Assembly: GCF_023091745.1 (NCBI RefSeq)
Contig: NC_068930.1
Span: 11,554,262 to 11,618,261 of the forward strand
Length of the DNA: 64,000 nt
Origin: Budorcas taxicolor
Lineage: Eukaryota > Chordata > Mammalia > Artiodactyla > Bovidae
Reading direction: 5' to 3'
Made by a program: the position numbers and the translations under genes. Of this stretch, positions 21,451 to 32,694 are shown piece by piece. The notes below the pieces were generated by a model. That model saw only the letters and a list, made by a program, of their open reading frames with translations. It ran no database searches and was not told the origin of the DNA. The first letter of the stretch is position 1. Each line of letters begins with the position of its first letter.

Positions 21451-23849
21451 CATACAGATCAATAAACATTAATTTTACTTTAAGACCATGAACCTGAGCA
21501 ATTTCCACTTGCCCAAATGACAGAGCTAGCACATTTCTTTTCTGAGGTCAAAACTGAAAGGCTAGAAGAAGTCAGATAGGTAATATAAATGAATAAAAAA
21601 AGAAAACAAAACAGATGTTAAATGACAAAAATAACAAATGTGATGAAAAGGCAACTGATCCTCAGCATTGATTTGGGGGAAAATTAGACAGTGTGTTGAA
21701 CAATGTATTTTTAAAAAGTAGCATCTTCTGAATCTTCCTCCCTTCTTCCAGACTATAGTCAAAAGTATTTTGCACCTAATGTTGCCTATCTGATATTTTT
21801 TTCCCCCAGAGAAGACCAAAATTAAAAATTTACATAAAATCTCCTGGCATTTAACATTGACATTTAAAATATGTACATTCAAAGTGTTTTGAATATCTAA
21901 CCAAACACATCTGTTGACTGAGTGTGGCCAGGTGGCAGCCTCTGATACACTGTAACATCAAAACCAGCCTGCTTGCCCCAACAGCCTGTTTCTGACATCC
22001 GTGCTGTCTGCCAGCTTGATAGAAATACTATAGAAAATTCCCCATTGGTATTTATTTTACATTTGTTCAGGCTCATGTCTAGTATTTCATCCCCTGGGGA
22101 AGCAATATAGACTTCTATTTCTAACAAAGTTCACAGCGTTCAGTATAACAGGGTTTGCGGGGCAGCTGTCATGGGGAAGGGCACCTAATGGGATCATTCC
22201 TTCAATCCTCTGGACCAACAGAATGTTTGTACCACGATGCAGGTCTCCACCCTGGCAAGGCTCATTCCAATATCACTGTCAACCAGCAGGAGCACTGATC
22301 AATATTTCTGTAATTACTATGCTTCCTCTTTGGCATAGCTAAAATCCAGTCACGTGCTAGCTTTGCAAACAAAGCTTTTCTCAGTTCTTGCTTTTATCCT
22401 CCTTTACATATTTATTGGACCATTTTGGACCACTCCATGCAAACTGGCTGAGAGTAAACAGCAGCATGAGCCCCGCTGTTGCCTGTTCTCCCCAGACTAT
22501 CAAACCATCAGTGGAGACTGGACAGGTCCTGATGAAATAAATGTTCGCTGCTGACTCGTCCGATTTGGCTGCACTCCTCTGTGTCACTAGCACAGGCTTG
22601 TCCAAGATTGAGATATTTGCAAACTGTCATCTTTCATAAATATCTGCCTTGAGTGACACTTACTCCCTCCAACACTCCTCTTTGAAATGCACCTGGCGGG
22701 CTGCTGGCCTGAGAAATTTCACTGCTTGTGATATGTGATTAGCCAAGAGATGTTTCCTCCGCCTGGTGCCTTTGCCTTTTCTGCTCCACCCTGCTCCTTG
22801 ACCTTTCCCCCCTCTTGCCTTCTTCCCCACCACCTTTAGTAAAGGTTTGAGTCATGGTTCAAAAATGCTAAAAACAGCAAATTTGTCAGAGGTCTTAGGA
22901 TATTAACTCCAAAGACACTTTTGTTCAACTTACCAAAATTACAGTGAATTACAAATAATCAAGTTTGTTAAAGCTTTTCAGGTTAATTTAACCTCCTCTT
23001 AACATGCAATCCTCTAAAATCTCCAAATATTAATATGCTTACAGGAATGGGTTTTGCCTTTTCAAATGCCCTTTTATCTCCAGCCTCCAATATACATGGA
23101 AAAAGCATGCTTTAATGATGAAGTTAGTAACAATATTTATCATCTCTGCAGCCTTTTTTTTTTAGGATTGTTATAAGAGCCTCCTGCAGCAGTCAACCCT
23201 GTCACCACATAAACGAATCAATATGCTTGCACATAAATGTTAGGATTACTATAAGCACTGAGATATCAAACTCAAATCTCCAACTGGAAAAGGATCACTA
23301 CATTAAATGGAATTATCTCTTATTAGAAATGAATATATAAAGATTACAGGATAATCAAACATTCTCCATTCCTAATATATCTGATCAGATTTCCCATGCA
23401 TAATTTATCTGAAGAGGTTTAATATCTTAATGTAGGATTATTTTTTATGTATTTGGATAGGAGAAATTTTAATCAATATGATTAAGAGAAATTCTAATTT
23501 TCAGTATAATCTTAGTAGATTTTTAATACACATAAAATATAATTTAGCATCTAAAACCTTTAACAACCTTATTTTGCAGCAAACTTTTGCAGTGTTTCAA
23601 TCTATTATTAACTGAAAATTATTTTAAATCTAGTGAGTAATGAATAAATTTTCTCTCTAGGTTATATGAAAGTTATAAAATAGTTTTGATCTGTTATCAA
23701 AAGTTACAAAAACAAAAATACACTTTTGCTCAGTGTATCAAATTGTAGTGTCTTATGGTTTTGATTGTCAGTGCAAACGTGTGCCAAAAACAATGTGATG
23801 AATGTAATATAATGTAATGGAATTTTATACTGCACTCTATCTATGCTAA
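21451..23849. other. 2.4 kb of repeat-poor, single-copy-looking DNA
   Basis: I recognise no ruminant SINE or LINE and no coding exon. GC content is moderate around 22100-22850. A short inverted motif GCTTTGCAAACAAAGC (22360-22375) contains a forkhead-like GCAAACA core. The absence of repeats in an otherwise repeat-saturated window makes this the main candidate for conserved non-coding sequence. Confidence 0.4.
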
Positions 23850-24055
23850 GGGACTTCCCTAATGGCTCAGTGGGCAAAGAATTCTGCCGTGCAGGAGACA
23901 CAGAAGATGCAGGTTTGATCCCTAGGTCAGGAAGATCTCCAGAGGAAGAAATGGCAACTCAGTCCAGTATTTTTGCCTGGAAAATGCCATGGACAGAGGA
24001 GCCTGGCGGGCTACAGCCCATGGGGTAGCAAAGAGTGGGACATGACTGCGCACAT
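23850..24055 (+). mobile_element. Bov-tA SINE
   Basis: Head AATGGCTCAGTGGGCAAAG, B-box-like GGTTTGATCCC, then body to GACATGACTGCGCACATGG. A BovB tail follows about 55 bp downstream; the long frame through this area (23973-24524) is a fusion of SINE and BovB sequence, not a gene. Confidence 0.92.
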
Positions 24056-24110
24056 GGCGTACTACGCTAACTACACTGCATTACAGTGTGACGCAGTATG
24101 CACCAACTAC

Positions 24111-24679
24111 ACTGATTGCAGCCATGGAATTGAAAGACGCTTACGCCTTGGAGGAAAAGTGATGACCAACCTAGACAGCATATTCAAAAGCAGAGACATT
24201 ACTTTGCCAACTAAGGTCCGTCTAGTCAAGGCTGTGGTTTTTCCTGTGGTCATGTATGGATGTGAGAGTTGGACTGTGAAGAAGGCTGAGTGCCTAAGAA
24301 TTGATGCTTTTGAACTGTGGTGTTGGAGAAGACTCTTGAGAGTCCCTTGGACCGCAAGGAGATCCAACCAGTCCATTCTGAAGGAGATCAGCCCTGGGAT
24401 TTCTTTGGAGGGAATGATGCTAAAGCTGAAACTCCAGTCCTTTGGCCACCTCATGAGAAGAGTTGACTCAATGGAAAAGACTCTGATGCTGGGAGGGACT
24501 GGGGCCAGGAGGAGAAGGGGATGACCGAGGATAAGATGTCTGGATGGCATCACGGACTCTATGGACGTGAGTCTGAGTGAACTCCAGGAGTTGGTGATGG
24601 ACAGGGAGGCCTGGCGTGCTGCGATTCATGCGGTCGCAAAGAGTCGGACACGACTGAGCGACTGAACTGAACTGACTGA
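24111..24679 (+). mobile_element. BovB LINE, 3' quarter
   Basis: From GATTGCAGCCATGGAATTG to the ACTGAACTGA repeat tail. It keeps an open stretch encoding the BovB C-terminus, with motifs such as VVMYGCESWTVKKAE and LWCWRRLLRVPWTARRSNQ. It is flanked by ACACTGCATTACAGT (24073-24087) and ACACTGCATTGCAGT (24680-24694), a likely 15-bp duplication with one mismatch. A 23-bp filler lies between the left duplication and the element. Confidence 0.92.
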
Positions 24680-24869
24680 ACACTGCATTGCAGTACCAGG
24701 CATAGGCTGTATAGGCTTGACTTCCACTGCAATTTTTCCATTTGCTATGTAACAATTATCTGTATAATGTGATTAGCACATGATTAATATAAGCTTCTAA
24801 GTCTTAATAATATGCATTTAAATTTTATTTTTAAACTTTACAAATTTTATCACGTATCATTAGATATTT

Positions 24870-25072
24870 TGGGAAGTCCCAATGTCTCAAGAGGTAAAGA
24901 GTCTGCCTGCAGTGCTGGGGGCCTGGGTTTGATCCCTGGGTCAGGAAGATATCCTGGAGGAGGAAATGGCAACCCACTCCAATACTCTTGCCTGGAAAAT
25001 TCCATGGACAGAGGAGCCTGATAGGCTATAGGTTGCACAGAGTTGGACACGACTGAGAGACTTCACTTTTAC
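24870..25072 (+). mobile_element. Bov-tA SINE
   Basis: Head GTCTCAAGAGGTAAAGAGTC, B box GGTTTGATCCC, body AATGGCAACCCACTCCAATA, end GACACGACTGAGAGACTTC. Confidence 0.93.
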
Positions 25073-25142
25073 TTTTTTTAGATATTTATTTGATGAGCTA
25101 TAATATATCTTAATTGTGTTTTTGACACACACTAGATAACTA

Positions 25143-25357
25143 TGGGATTCTCTGGTCGCTTGGATGGTAAAGAATCTGCCTGTAACATGTGAGATCTGGG
25201 TTTGATCCCTGGGTTGGGAAGATCCCCTGGAGGAGGGCATGGCAACCCAGTCCAGTACTATTCCCTGGAGAAATCCCATGGACAGAGGGGCCTGGAGAGC
25301 TACAGTCCATGGGGTTGCAAAGAGTCAGACAGGACTGAGCGATTGAGTGTAGCAAAG
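25143..25357 (+). mobile_element. Bov-tA SINE
   Basis: A second same-strand copy about 70 bp after the previous one: head GTCGCTTGGATGGTAAAG, B box GGTTTGATCCC, end GACAGGACTGAGCGATTGAG. Confidence 0.93.
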
Positions 25358-25611
25358 TACAGACAACTATGGATTTAGAGTGAGCATTTGATAGAAATTT
25401 AAGGAGTCTTTCATCTGATCACAGAGATATAATTTAATCATTCTCTGCAGATTAAAAATTATGAACATCACTGGAAAGGAAAAGTTCATAAGCATTAATT
25501 AACTTTCAGGTCACGTTGTTTATAGAGATATTTTATCATATTCAGTAAAAAATTTCATATTAATGAGATTCCCAACTATCTGGTTACATTCAACTGAGAA
25601 ATTTTGGAGTT

Positions 25612-25790
25612 TCAATCATGTAGTAGTCACTGATCATTCTAAGCACTATCACAGATTTTATCTCAGATTTTCTTCACAATCTCACATTATCTCCCCATGA
25701 AAATTTCCATTTTGCAAGTGTTTTAAACTCTGCTTCTGAGACTTTAAGAAACTTGCCTCCAAAGATTAAAATATGCGTATGCCTGACTGA
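25612..25790 (-). mobile_element. MIR SINE, antisense
   Basis: The TCATTCTAAGCACTATCACA block is followed by TCTTCACAATCTCACATTAT and a fragment of the CCATTTTGCAAG core. Diverged but in order. Confidence 0.55.
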
Positions 25791-26032
25791 CAGTGGAAGT
25801 GGGCAGCTGAGCTGGCCTCCTGATCATGCCACCTATGACTTCATACTTCTCAACATTATCTCCCTTCTTATTGTGTTTTGAATAATTGGCCATCATTATT
25901 ATGTCAACTCAGCACAGTACAAAAATCTAGAGCTCTAGCCATTGCAAATCTATGTATACATATTAATTTACTTTTAATCAGATTTGAGGCTTTCTAAAGC
26001 CTGCATAATTTTTAAGACTTTGTTTTATTTTT

Positions 26033-26500
26033 TTTAGATCACTCTTAGTTTCACAGCATAGTTGAGCAGATAGTACAGAGATTTCCCGTATCCCCCTGGC
26101 CCTACACATGCATAGCCTCCCCTTCTCTCATCATCCCTCACCAGAGTGACAAATGTGTTACAGCTGATGGACATATATTGGTACATCATAATCACCCCAA
26201 ATTGATAGTTTAAGCTAGGGTTCACTCTTGGTTTTGCATATTCTATAGGTTTGTACAAATACATGTTGGCATGTGTCCATCGCTATACTATCATACAGTG
26301 CTTTCACTGCCCTAGCAATTCCCTGTGCTCCACTGGTTTACCTCTCGTCTACCCCCAACCCCTGGTAACCACTGGTCTTTCTGCCATCTCCATGGTTTTT
26401 GCCTTTTCTGTAATGTCATACACATCAAAGAGTATGTGGCCTTTTCAAATTAAGTTTGTGTATTTTTTAATCCCTCCAGGATTTTGTTTTTGAGGCTTTC
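26033..26500 (-). mobile_element. L1M 3' UTR, antisense
   Basis: GTTGAGCAGATAGTACAGAG (26060), then GTGACAAATGTGTTACAGCT, then CTAGGGTTCACTCTTGG, then CCCAACCCCTGGTAACCACT (26354) follow an L1M 3' UTR in reverse complement. Short frames here are chance. Confidence 0.7.
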
Positions 26501-29500
26501 ATGGCTCTAGAATATATTTTCATGCTAACCCCTGAGGATGCAAGACACAAACATAATCATTTTATAGTGTGCCGTAGCCGGCCTAGTGATAGTTATTCGT
26601 TGTTGCTAGACATATATGATCCAAAGTTATATGACCATCTATCAGGAACTGCAGAGAAGGGATTTCTGCATCAAAAAAGAGGTGATTCTTTTAGACTTAG
26701 ATAATTTTTGAGATCCTTCTAACTCTAGGATTGTACATCTATAAGAAGTTACATTTAAATTTTTCCTTTGTTAATTCTTTAATAAAACTTATAGTTATGT
26801 ATTCCATGAAGCCTTTTCCAATGATTCACTTTAATTTTTATGCTACTGACTTCATTTTCCAGTAGAAGTTTGGATACTTAAAAATTTTAGTCTCCATTTA
26901 TTTGTCTGACATAGAAGCACTCAATGACTCTGAGAGAAGGCAGAACAGACTTCTACAGTAAATCAGTAATAGACCCATTAAAAAGATCCTTTCTATGTCT
27001 TTATTTCTTTCAACTTAATTTTAAGACTTGTTATTTAATAATTATCTTTGTATCATAGAAATGGTATATGTCAATTCAATGATGAATTTCTACCAACAGG
27101 AGACAAATATAAGAACATATCCTTTGAAAATACTCTTGAATTATACATGCCTATCAACTGCCTTTATTGGTGGTTTTAATCAGTCATTTCATAATTCTTT
27201 TGTTCATTTTTCTTGGAAGTTACTCCATCTGCTTTTAAAACTTGAACATTTTGCTTCAATGTGAAAAACAAAATGGGGAAAATACCTCTTTCAATTTGAA
27301 ACAAGGTATTTGCCTGTTCAGAAAGCACCTTTTAAAACTATGGTAGAATAATTGAAAGATTTATTATGATATTGATGATTGGAGGAAGGGCTCTAGTCTA
27401 TCCGGGTGTTACTGCACATCGAGCAGATTGACACAGCTGCTAGACTGACAGTTCTGAAATGATTTAAAAGTTGAAACCATTATGATAGCTTTGCCTGGGT
27501 GGCTAACTAGCAACCATTAGAAAGGCTTTTTTGTCTTCACTCTGCACAGACCCAATGAGTAAGGCAGTCTTACTTTAGGAAAGGAAAACAAAAAAATCAA
27601 TCAATCAAAGAAGCAAAAATCCCTCAAGTATGTTACAGAAGCATCTTGTTACTGAACACAGGTTGGGCTAATCCTACTCCTAAGCCAGTACTTTGAGGGA
27701 CAAGTGTCAATACAAAGAAAAAGGTGCTTTAATTAGAAAGGGTGGCAATCTGAGAGAAGGTGGACTTGTGTCCGGAGACCAATTTCAAAGATTCTTCTCA
27801 GTTAAGGCAGTTTTTAAAGTGGATAATGGGGGTGGGGGAGAGTCTCAGTGAATCACTGAGGGGGGTTGGGGTGGGGCTTGGTTTTACATCCTTTTCCATC
27901 GCACCTAGACTTACTGACTCTCAGTTCAGATATTACACTGCCTGAGTGATCTGCCTGCAAGACTGCTTAGCGGGGCTGTTGAGGGCAGGGAGTTGGTCAT
28001 TTTTTTTTTTTTAACTGCTTAATTCTTTATTCTTACTTCTTTTTATCTAGAAAAATAATCAACAAGTTAGAAAAGGCATGATGTGTACTAAGGAGAGCAT
28101 AAGTTGGGAGCTAGATTAAATTGCCTACTGATCTCATTCCTATAATTAGATTCCTTTAAGGTTAGAGGGGAACAGAAATGAGCAAACAGAAAAGAGGCAA
28201 AAGAGCTGCTTTCAATTGTTCCTTTCAAATGATGTTTTCCTATGTTAGTCAAGTTTACCTAAAACCTTTGATGTAATAATTGACTTGTTTATTGAAAAGT
28301 AAGTTGAGTAACTGAAGGCACTGACTTAGGAATAATGTTTTCCCCACCTCTTTCAGCTAAGGGAACAATGCAAATTGAGTAGAAATCACCGTGTATCTTT
28401 AGCACTTCTGTTGACCCAGAATAGTTCCTCATTTCATTGAATAAGTAATAAATTAATCAATTAAAGCAGTTGTGGAATTCTTGATTAATTAGAAAATGCC
28501 TTCAGTACATTTCATCTTTCAATGTCATCAATTTCACTTCAATTCATGACCATGTTTATTTTTAGAACATCTACTACATGAAAGGCTTCTCATTTTGTGT
28601 CAGTGAACATAAGAATAAATGAGACCCAGTCCTTGACCTCAAGGAGCTTACAGATAGCATTTTTGTTTTTCTTTCAAAAGGTATAGTCAATTTTGACAAA
28701 ATCCTGAATTCTACTGTGAAAAAAAAATTGCAGCTGTAATTATAGGGTAGAGTCTCTGGACTCATGAGTTTGCAACATGTTTATTTTGTGAGTTCATTGT
28801 TATTAAATAGAACATTTGATATTTATTTTGTGATGAGAATCTTCAGGGCATTGCCTGCCTTTGGAAATCTCATTTTCAAATGTGGCCACCTGATTTCCAA
28901 TGTCTAGATGGATCCTGACTATATGCCAAGTAATGTTTAGGGACCATGAAATTCATTAGGACTATTACTTCTGGCAATATTTTCAGGGGAAAAAAAAAAA
29001 AACAACTTGACCAAAAATAGACCTCATCTCTTGCCCTTATCTGACATTCTGAGTCACCAGCGAAAAGTTTTAAGGGTCTGATCTGAATGCATGAGGATAC
29101 CAGATGAACCCTAGATCCCTTCTTGGTTCACCTTTTGAGAATGAATGCCCCACACTGGTCCATTGTTTACAGTACTTTGCTTGCATGGAGCTGCGGGGGT
29201 ACTGCTCTCTCCTTGCTGCTTCTCCTCCATTTATGCTCCATATATCCGTGTTTGGTTTGGTGTGAACCGGCCACTCTGCTAGGCTGAACTTGTACTGTAT
29301 TTCAAAAACATGCTAGCTTTACAGTAATGTGATTAGAGTCTCAAATCTATCTCGGTATGTATACAGACGCTTTACATCTGAATACCTCTTCCCTGACACA
29401 CAAACACATACATATGCCGTTTCTCCTCCAAGTTAATCAAACTGAAAGGGTTGACTAAGAAGTAAATGCCGCATTATGGAAGGAATGTCTGGCCCTTGGA

Positions 29501-30200
29501 CCGCACCAAAAAGAAAGACTGCTCATTCACATGAAAAGTGGGATGAATCCCCAGAAAATTACATTTCAAGCAACGGTTCATCCATTACCATTATTCATCT
29601 TGAATCTTTGTTTCCTGTTTCTTTTGTATTTTTTCCTGGGTTATTTTCTCACTTGCAATGAAAATAAATAGAGAAACAATGAATGCAGATATAATGTAAT
29701 ATTTTTCTAATGTTTTCAATTAAGCAGCAGCTGCTGTTACCAAGCTGTCCTCTCTGTTGCTATGGGGGTTTCGTGTGTGTGCCAGTCAGTGTGGGACTGG
29801 TTACTTTGACATACTCATTCTATTGCAAGCTCTGTAGTACAGAATCTCTGTTAATATTGTTACCCTAATGGTGTTCTGAAAGGGCTGCCATCTTCTCTAT
29901 TAAATCTACCTGTAGTTGGCAGTTCCAGACCTTATCATGTGAAACTACCCCCTGTGTCAGTTGAGACTTACAGGACAAGGGGAATCCAAGACTTAAGAAT
30001 CTTGTAGGCATTTTGAGATCCACTGAGTCTGCCATGCTGCCTGGGTTTCCCTATTATTACCGAGTACAACATAGTTGGAAGGTCCCTACGGTAAATGTAG
30101 CACACAGTTTTCAGAGTACAATGTATGACAGCTCACACTTCGTGCTTGGAGGACTGCCCTACAGGAATGAACCTCCCAGAGAACAGATATAATTCAAGAG
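26501..30200. other. 3.7 kb of repeat-poor, single-copy-looking DNA
   Basis: No Bov SINE, BovB or exon recognised. It contains the G-tract/hairpin element at 27828-27876. A region at 28800-29900 has moderate GC and a perfect CAGCAGCTGCTG palindrome with an E-box centre at 29725-29736. A fragment at about 28575-28660 resembles an ancient mammalian repeat. Confidence 0.4.
27828..27876 (+). other. G-tract cluster around a perfect hairpin
   Basis: Five runs of four to six G (27828-27832, 27834-27838, 27860-27865, 27868-27871, 27873-27876). The two groups of runs are separated by CTCAGTGAATCACTGAG (27844-27860), a perfect 8-bp inverted repeat with a one-base centre. The geometry allows a G-quadruplex whose long loop is itself a hairpin. 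Function unknown. Confidence 0.5.
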
Positions 30201-30204
30201 TTAA

Positions 30205-30300
30205 ATTTCATTGTTTCAGGACTTGGCACAGAATCTGGTATACCAGAAGTGTTGGAAAAGATCTTTGCTGCATGAATTTATTGAATGAATTTTGTATTAT
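30205..30300 (+). mobile_element. L2/MIR-like 3' end
   Basis: Contains GGACTTGGCACAGAATCTGG followed by TGAATTTATTGAATGAATTT, the usual ending of L2-type LINEs. Short and diverged. Confidence 0.45.
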
Positions 30301-30649
30301 AACTTTCAGCTTCTTTGAAATGATAAGTAAAGTATTTTTCTCCCTACCCTCAATATCTTGCCCCTTCATCTACGTGTATACAATCCAAAGTAGCAAGATG
30401 CTACATTTATGAAAGGATAGATTTTTTTCCCCCTTTGGCCTGGGCTTTATTAACCCCCAAGTCCCACAACCCATTTCAAAACTGACTCAAAGGTATCTCT
30501 TTCCCACCCCACAGTAAAGTGAGTGTCCCTGGGTTTTGAGGGTACAGATTTAATACCTGAGAGCTGGTCTGTTTTGTCTTTAGTTTGAATAAACTGACCA
30601 AGGTAAAGCTTCAAATAAAAGACTGGGAGATAGAACTGATAGTCCTTAC

Positions 30650-30850
30650 GCACGTGTGCATGCTCAGTCACGCAGCTTCGCAACTCCATGGACCGTAGCC
30701 CGCCAGGCTCCTCTGTCCCTGGAATTTCCCAGCAAGAATACTGGAGTGGGTGGCTATGCCCTCCTCTAGCGGACCTTCCTGACCCAGGGATCAAACATGT
30801 CTCCTGCGTTGCAGGCGGATTCTTTACCACTGAACCCCAGGGGAATCCTG
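30650..30850 (-). mobile_element. Bov-tA SINE, antisense
   Basis: GACCGTAGCCCGCCAGGCTC and GAATACTGGAGTGGGTGGC in the body. The head complement TTCTTTACCACTGAACCCC is at the right end. Confidence 0.93.
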
Positions 30851-30879
30851 ATAGACCTTATACTTGACACCTTTTTGTG

Positions 30880-30985
30880 GCTGGCTTGCCGTCTTGTTGA
30901 GAACAGGAGTTATGCCTTATGCCTCTTTTTATGCCCCATGCTGTCTTGCATACAACAGAAGCTCAGTAAATGCACTCGTTGTGTG
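30880..30985 (+). mobile_element. L2 LINE 3' end
   Basis: AGAACAGGAGTTATGCCTTA followed by ACAACAGAAGCTCAGTAAAT matches the L2 3' terminal region in order. Confidence 0.6.
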
Positions 30986-31530
30986 AGATTAGGGAAGAGA
31001 CTGTGTTGGTGCCTCCCACGCTATCCTAGTTTTATCTGTGGCCATAGAAGCTAACATTGCTCCAGACTTCTCAGCCTTAACCCTGGCCATTGAAACATGG
31101 CCTTTATGCTTTTTGCAAAGTTTTCTTTCTGTTTTGAAATACTTGAAGATCTAATATAATTTTATCCTTGAAACAAATCTCACATCTATAGTGTTTCATG
31201 AACAAGTTGCTTTATTGATAGACTTGGGCGAGGACTTGGGTTTCCTGAATGTGCAGGAGGCTGTGAGTGACAAATCAACCTTTGTTGTGATAAGGCACAC
31301 TTCTGGAGCTGTTAGTGAAAAATAACCTGCAGCTTTTCCTGGATACAATTTTCTTTCAGCCACACTATTTTGTTATTTATTCGTAATATTTTTGCACCTT
31401 TCTTTAGTTAGCTCTATGTCATCTGTGTCTTCTATTTATGCCTGCAATGTATATAATCATTAAGAAAAGTGATTGGTTTAAGTATCTCTTTCTAACTACA
31501 GGTAAATAAATATAGGTATATAACTATATA

Positions 31531-31750
31531 GGCTCCCAGCTGTCACTAGTGGTAAAAAATTCACCTGCAAATGCAGGATACTTAAGAGACTCAGGTTCAG
31601 TCCCTGGGTTGAGAAGATCCCCTGGAGGAGGGCATGGCAACCCACTCCAGTATTATTGTCAGGAGAATCGCATGAACAGAGGAGCCTGGTGGTCTACAGT
31701 CCATGGGGTTGCAAAGAGTCCGATACGATTGAAACAACTTAGCATGCACT
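31531..31750 (+). mobile_element. Bov-tA SINE
   Basis: Head CACTAGTGGTAAAAAATTC, a diverged B box GGTTCAGTCCC, body CATGGCAACCCACTCCAGTA, end GATACGATTGAAACAACTTAG. Confidence 0.92.
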
Positions 31751-31964
31751 TACCCAGGCATGCATGTAACTATGTAACTATAGGTAAATGTTATTAGAGC
31801 GATAACTATAGGAAAACAAATGTTATGAGTAAAATCCCTCTATTATTGCATTTTAGTGTATAGAATCCTTTTTGAATTTAAATCTGCCCTATTCTGCTAC
31901 AAACTACTAGAGTGGATATGAAGAGAAGAGAAAGAGAATGAATTGCAACTTGAGATAAGCTTAA

Positions 31965-32085
31965 CTTAGCTGGGTCCCAGGTCCACCACCTCTTAATCTG
32001 ATAATGAGCTAGATCTCTAGGTTTCAAGTTTTCCCTTCTGTAAAGTGGGAATGATCCTATTGTTTCCTTACATTGTGAAACTAGG
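31965..32085 (+). mobile_element. MIR SINE
   Basis: GGTCCACCACCTCTTAATCT and then CCTTCTGTAAAGTGGGAATG are diverged MIR core words in sense order. Confidence 0.5.
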
Positions 32086-32514
32086 AAAGCAGAAGAAAGA
32101 ATCTTTGTAAACATTGTCTGTAGAATATAAAGCCTGATATAATGTCATATCTTATATCTTCTGTCTTCTTTCCTTCCAGTTGCATAGTGAGAAGGTAGGG
32201 GTGATCCTAAAAAATTCCTATGACCAATGAAAGGCGAGCCAAAGCAGGACACACGCAGAAGATTTAAAATCCAGTTAGTGATTCTTTACCCCTTTTAATC
32301 TGCATGGCATCTAGTAATGTCCCAGATGGTGGTTATTCCTTCATCTCAGGACAAAGTTTCGTCTCACAGTAAGTGGTGACTTCCTGTAGTGCTAAGCTAT
32401 AGGTTGTTAGATTGCTTTCAAATTCAGCTGGGAGACTGAGGTCATTGATTAGCAATGTCTGTCATGAGTGAGAAAAGTCATCTAATACAAATTCCATTGT
32501 GTTCAAGAAGCAGG

Positions 32515-32600
32515 GGTCCACATCCTTCTTATTAAAAATGAGAACCTGGAACCCAAAGAAGATCAGTGACTTGTTTAAGTTTACATAGCCAGCCAAGGGT
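32515..32600 (-). mobile_element. MIR fragment, antisense
   Basis: ATGAGAACCTGGAACCCAAA followed by GTGACTTGTTTAAGTTTACA is the antisense MIR segment next to the tRNA-like part. Only one piece remains. Confidence 0.5.
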
Positions 32601-32694
32601 TAAGTTGGAATATTAGTGTTTGTTTATTATTTGGGCTGCCTGCTTCCATTAGAATATAGATGTTGTTTAGAAGATGTATATACAATGGGATATT

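Noticed and set aside
23973..24524. A 183-aa gene
   Set aside because: Fusion of a Bov-tA tail, a spacer and a BovB C-terminal region; no separate gene.
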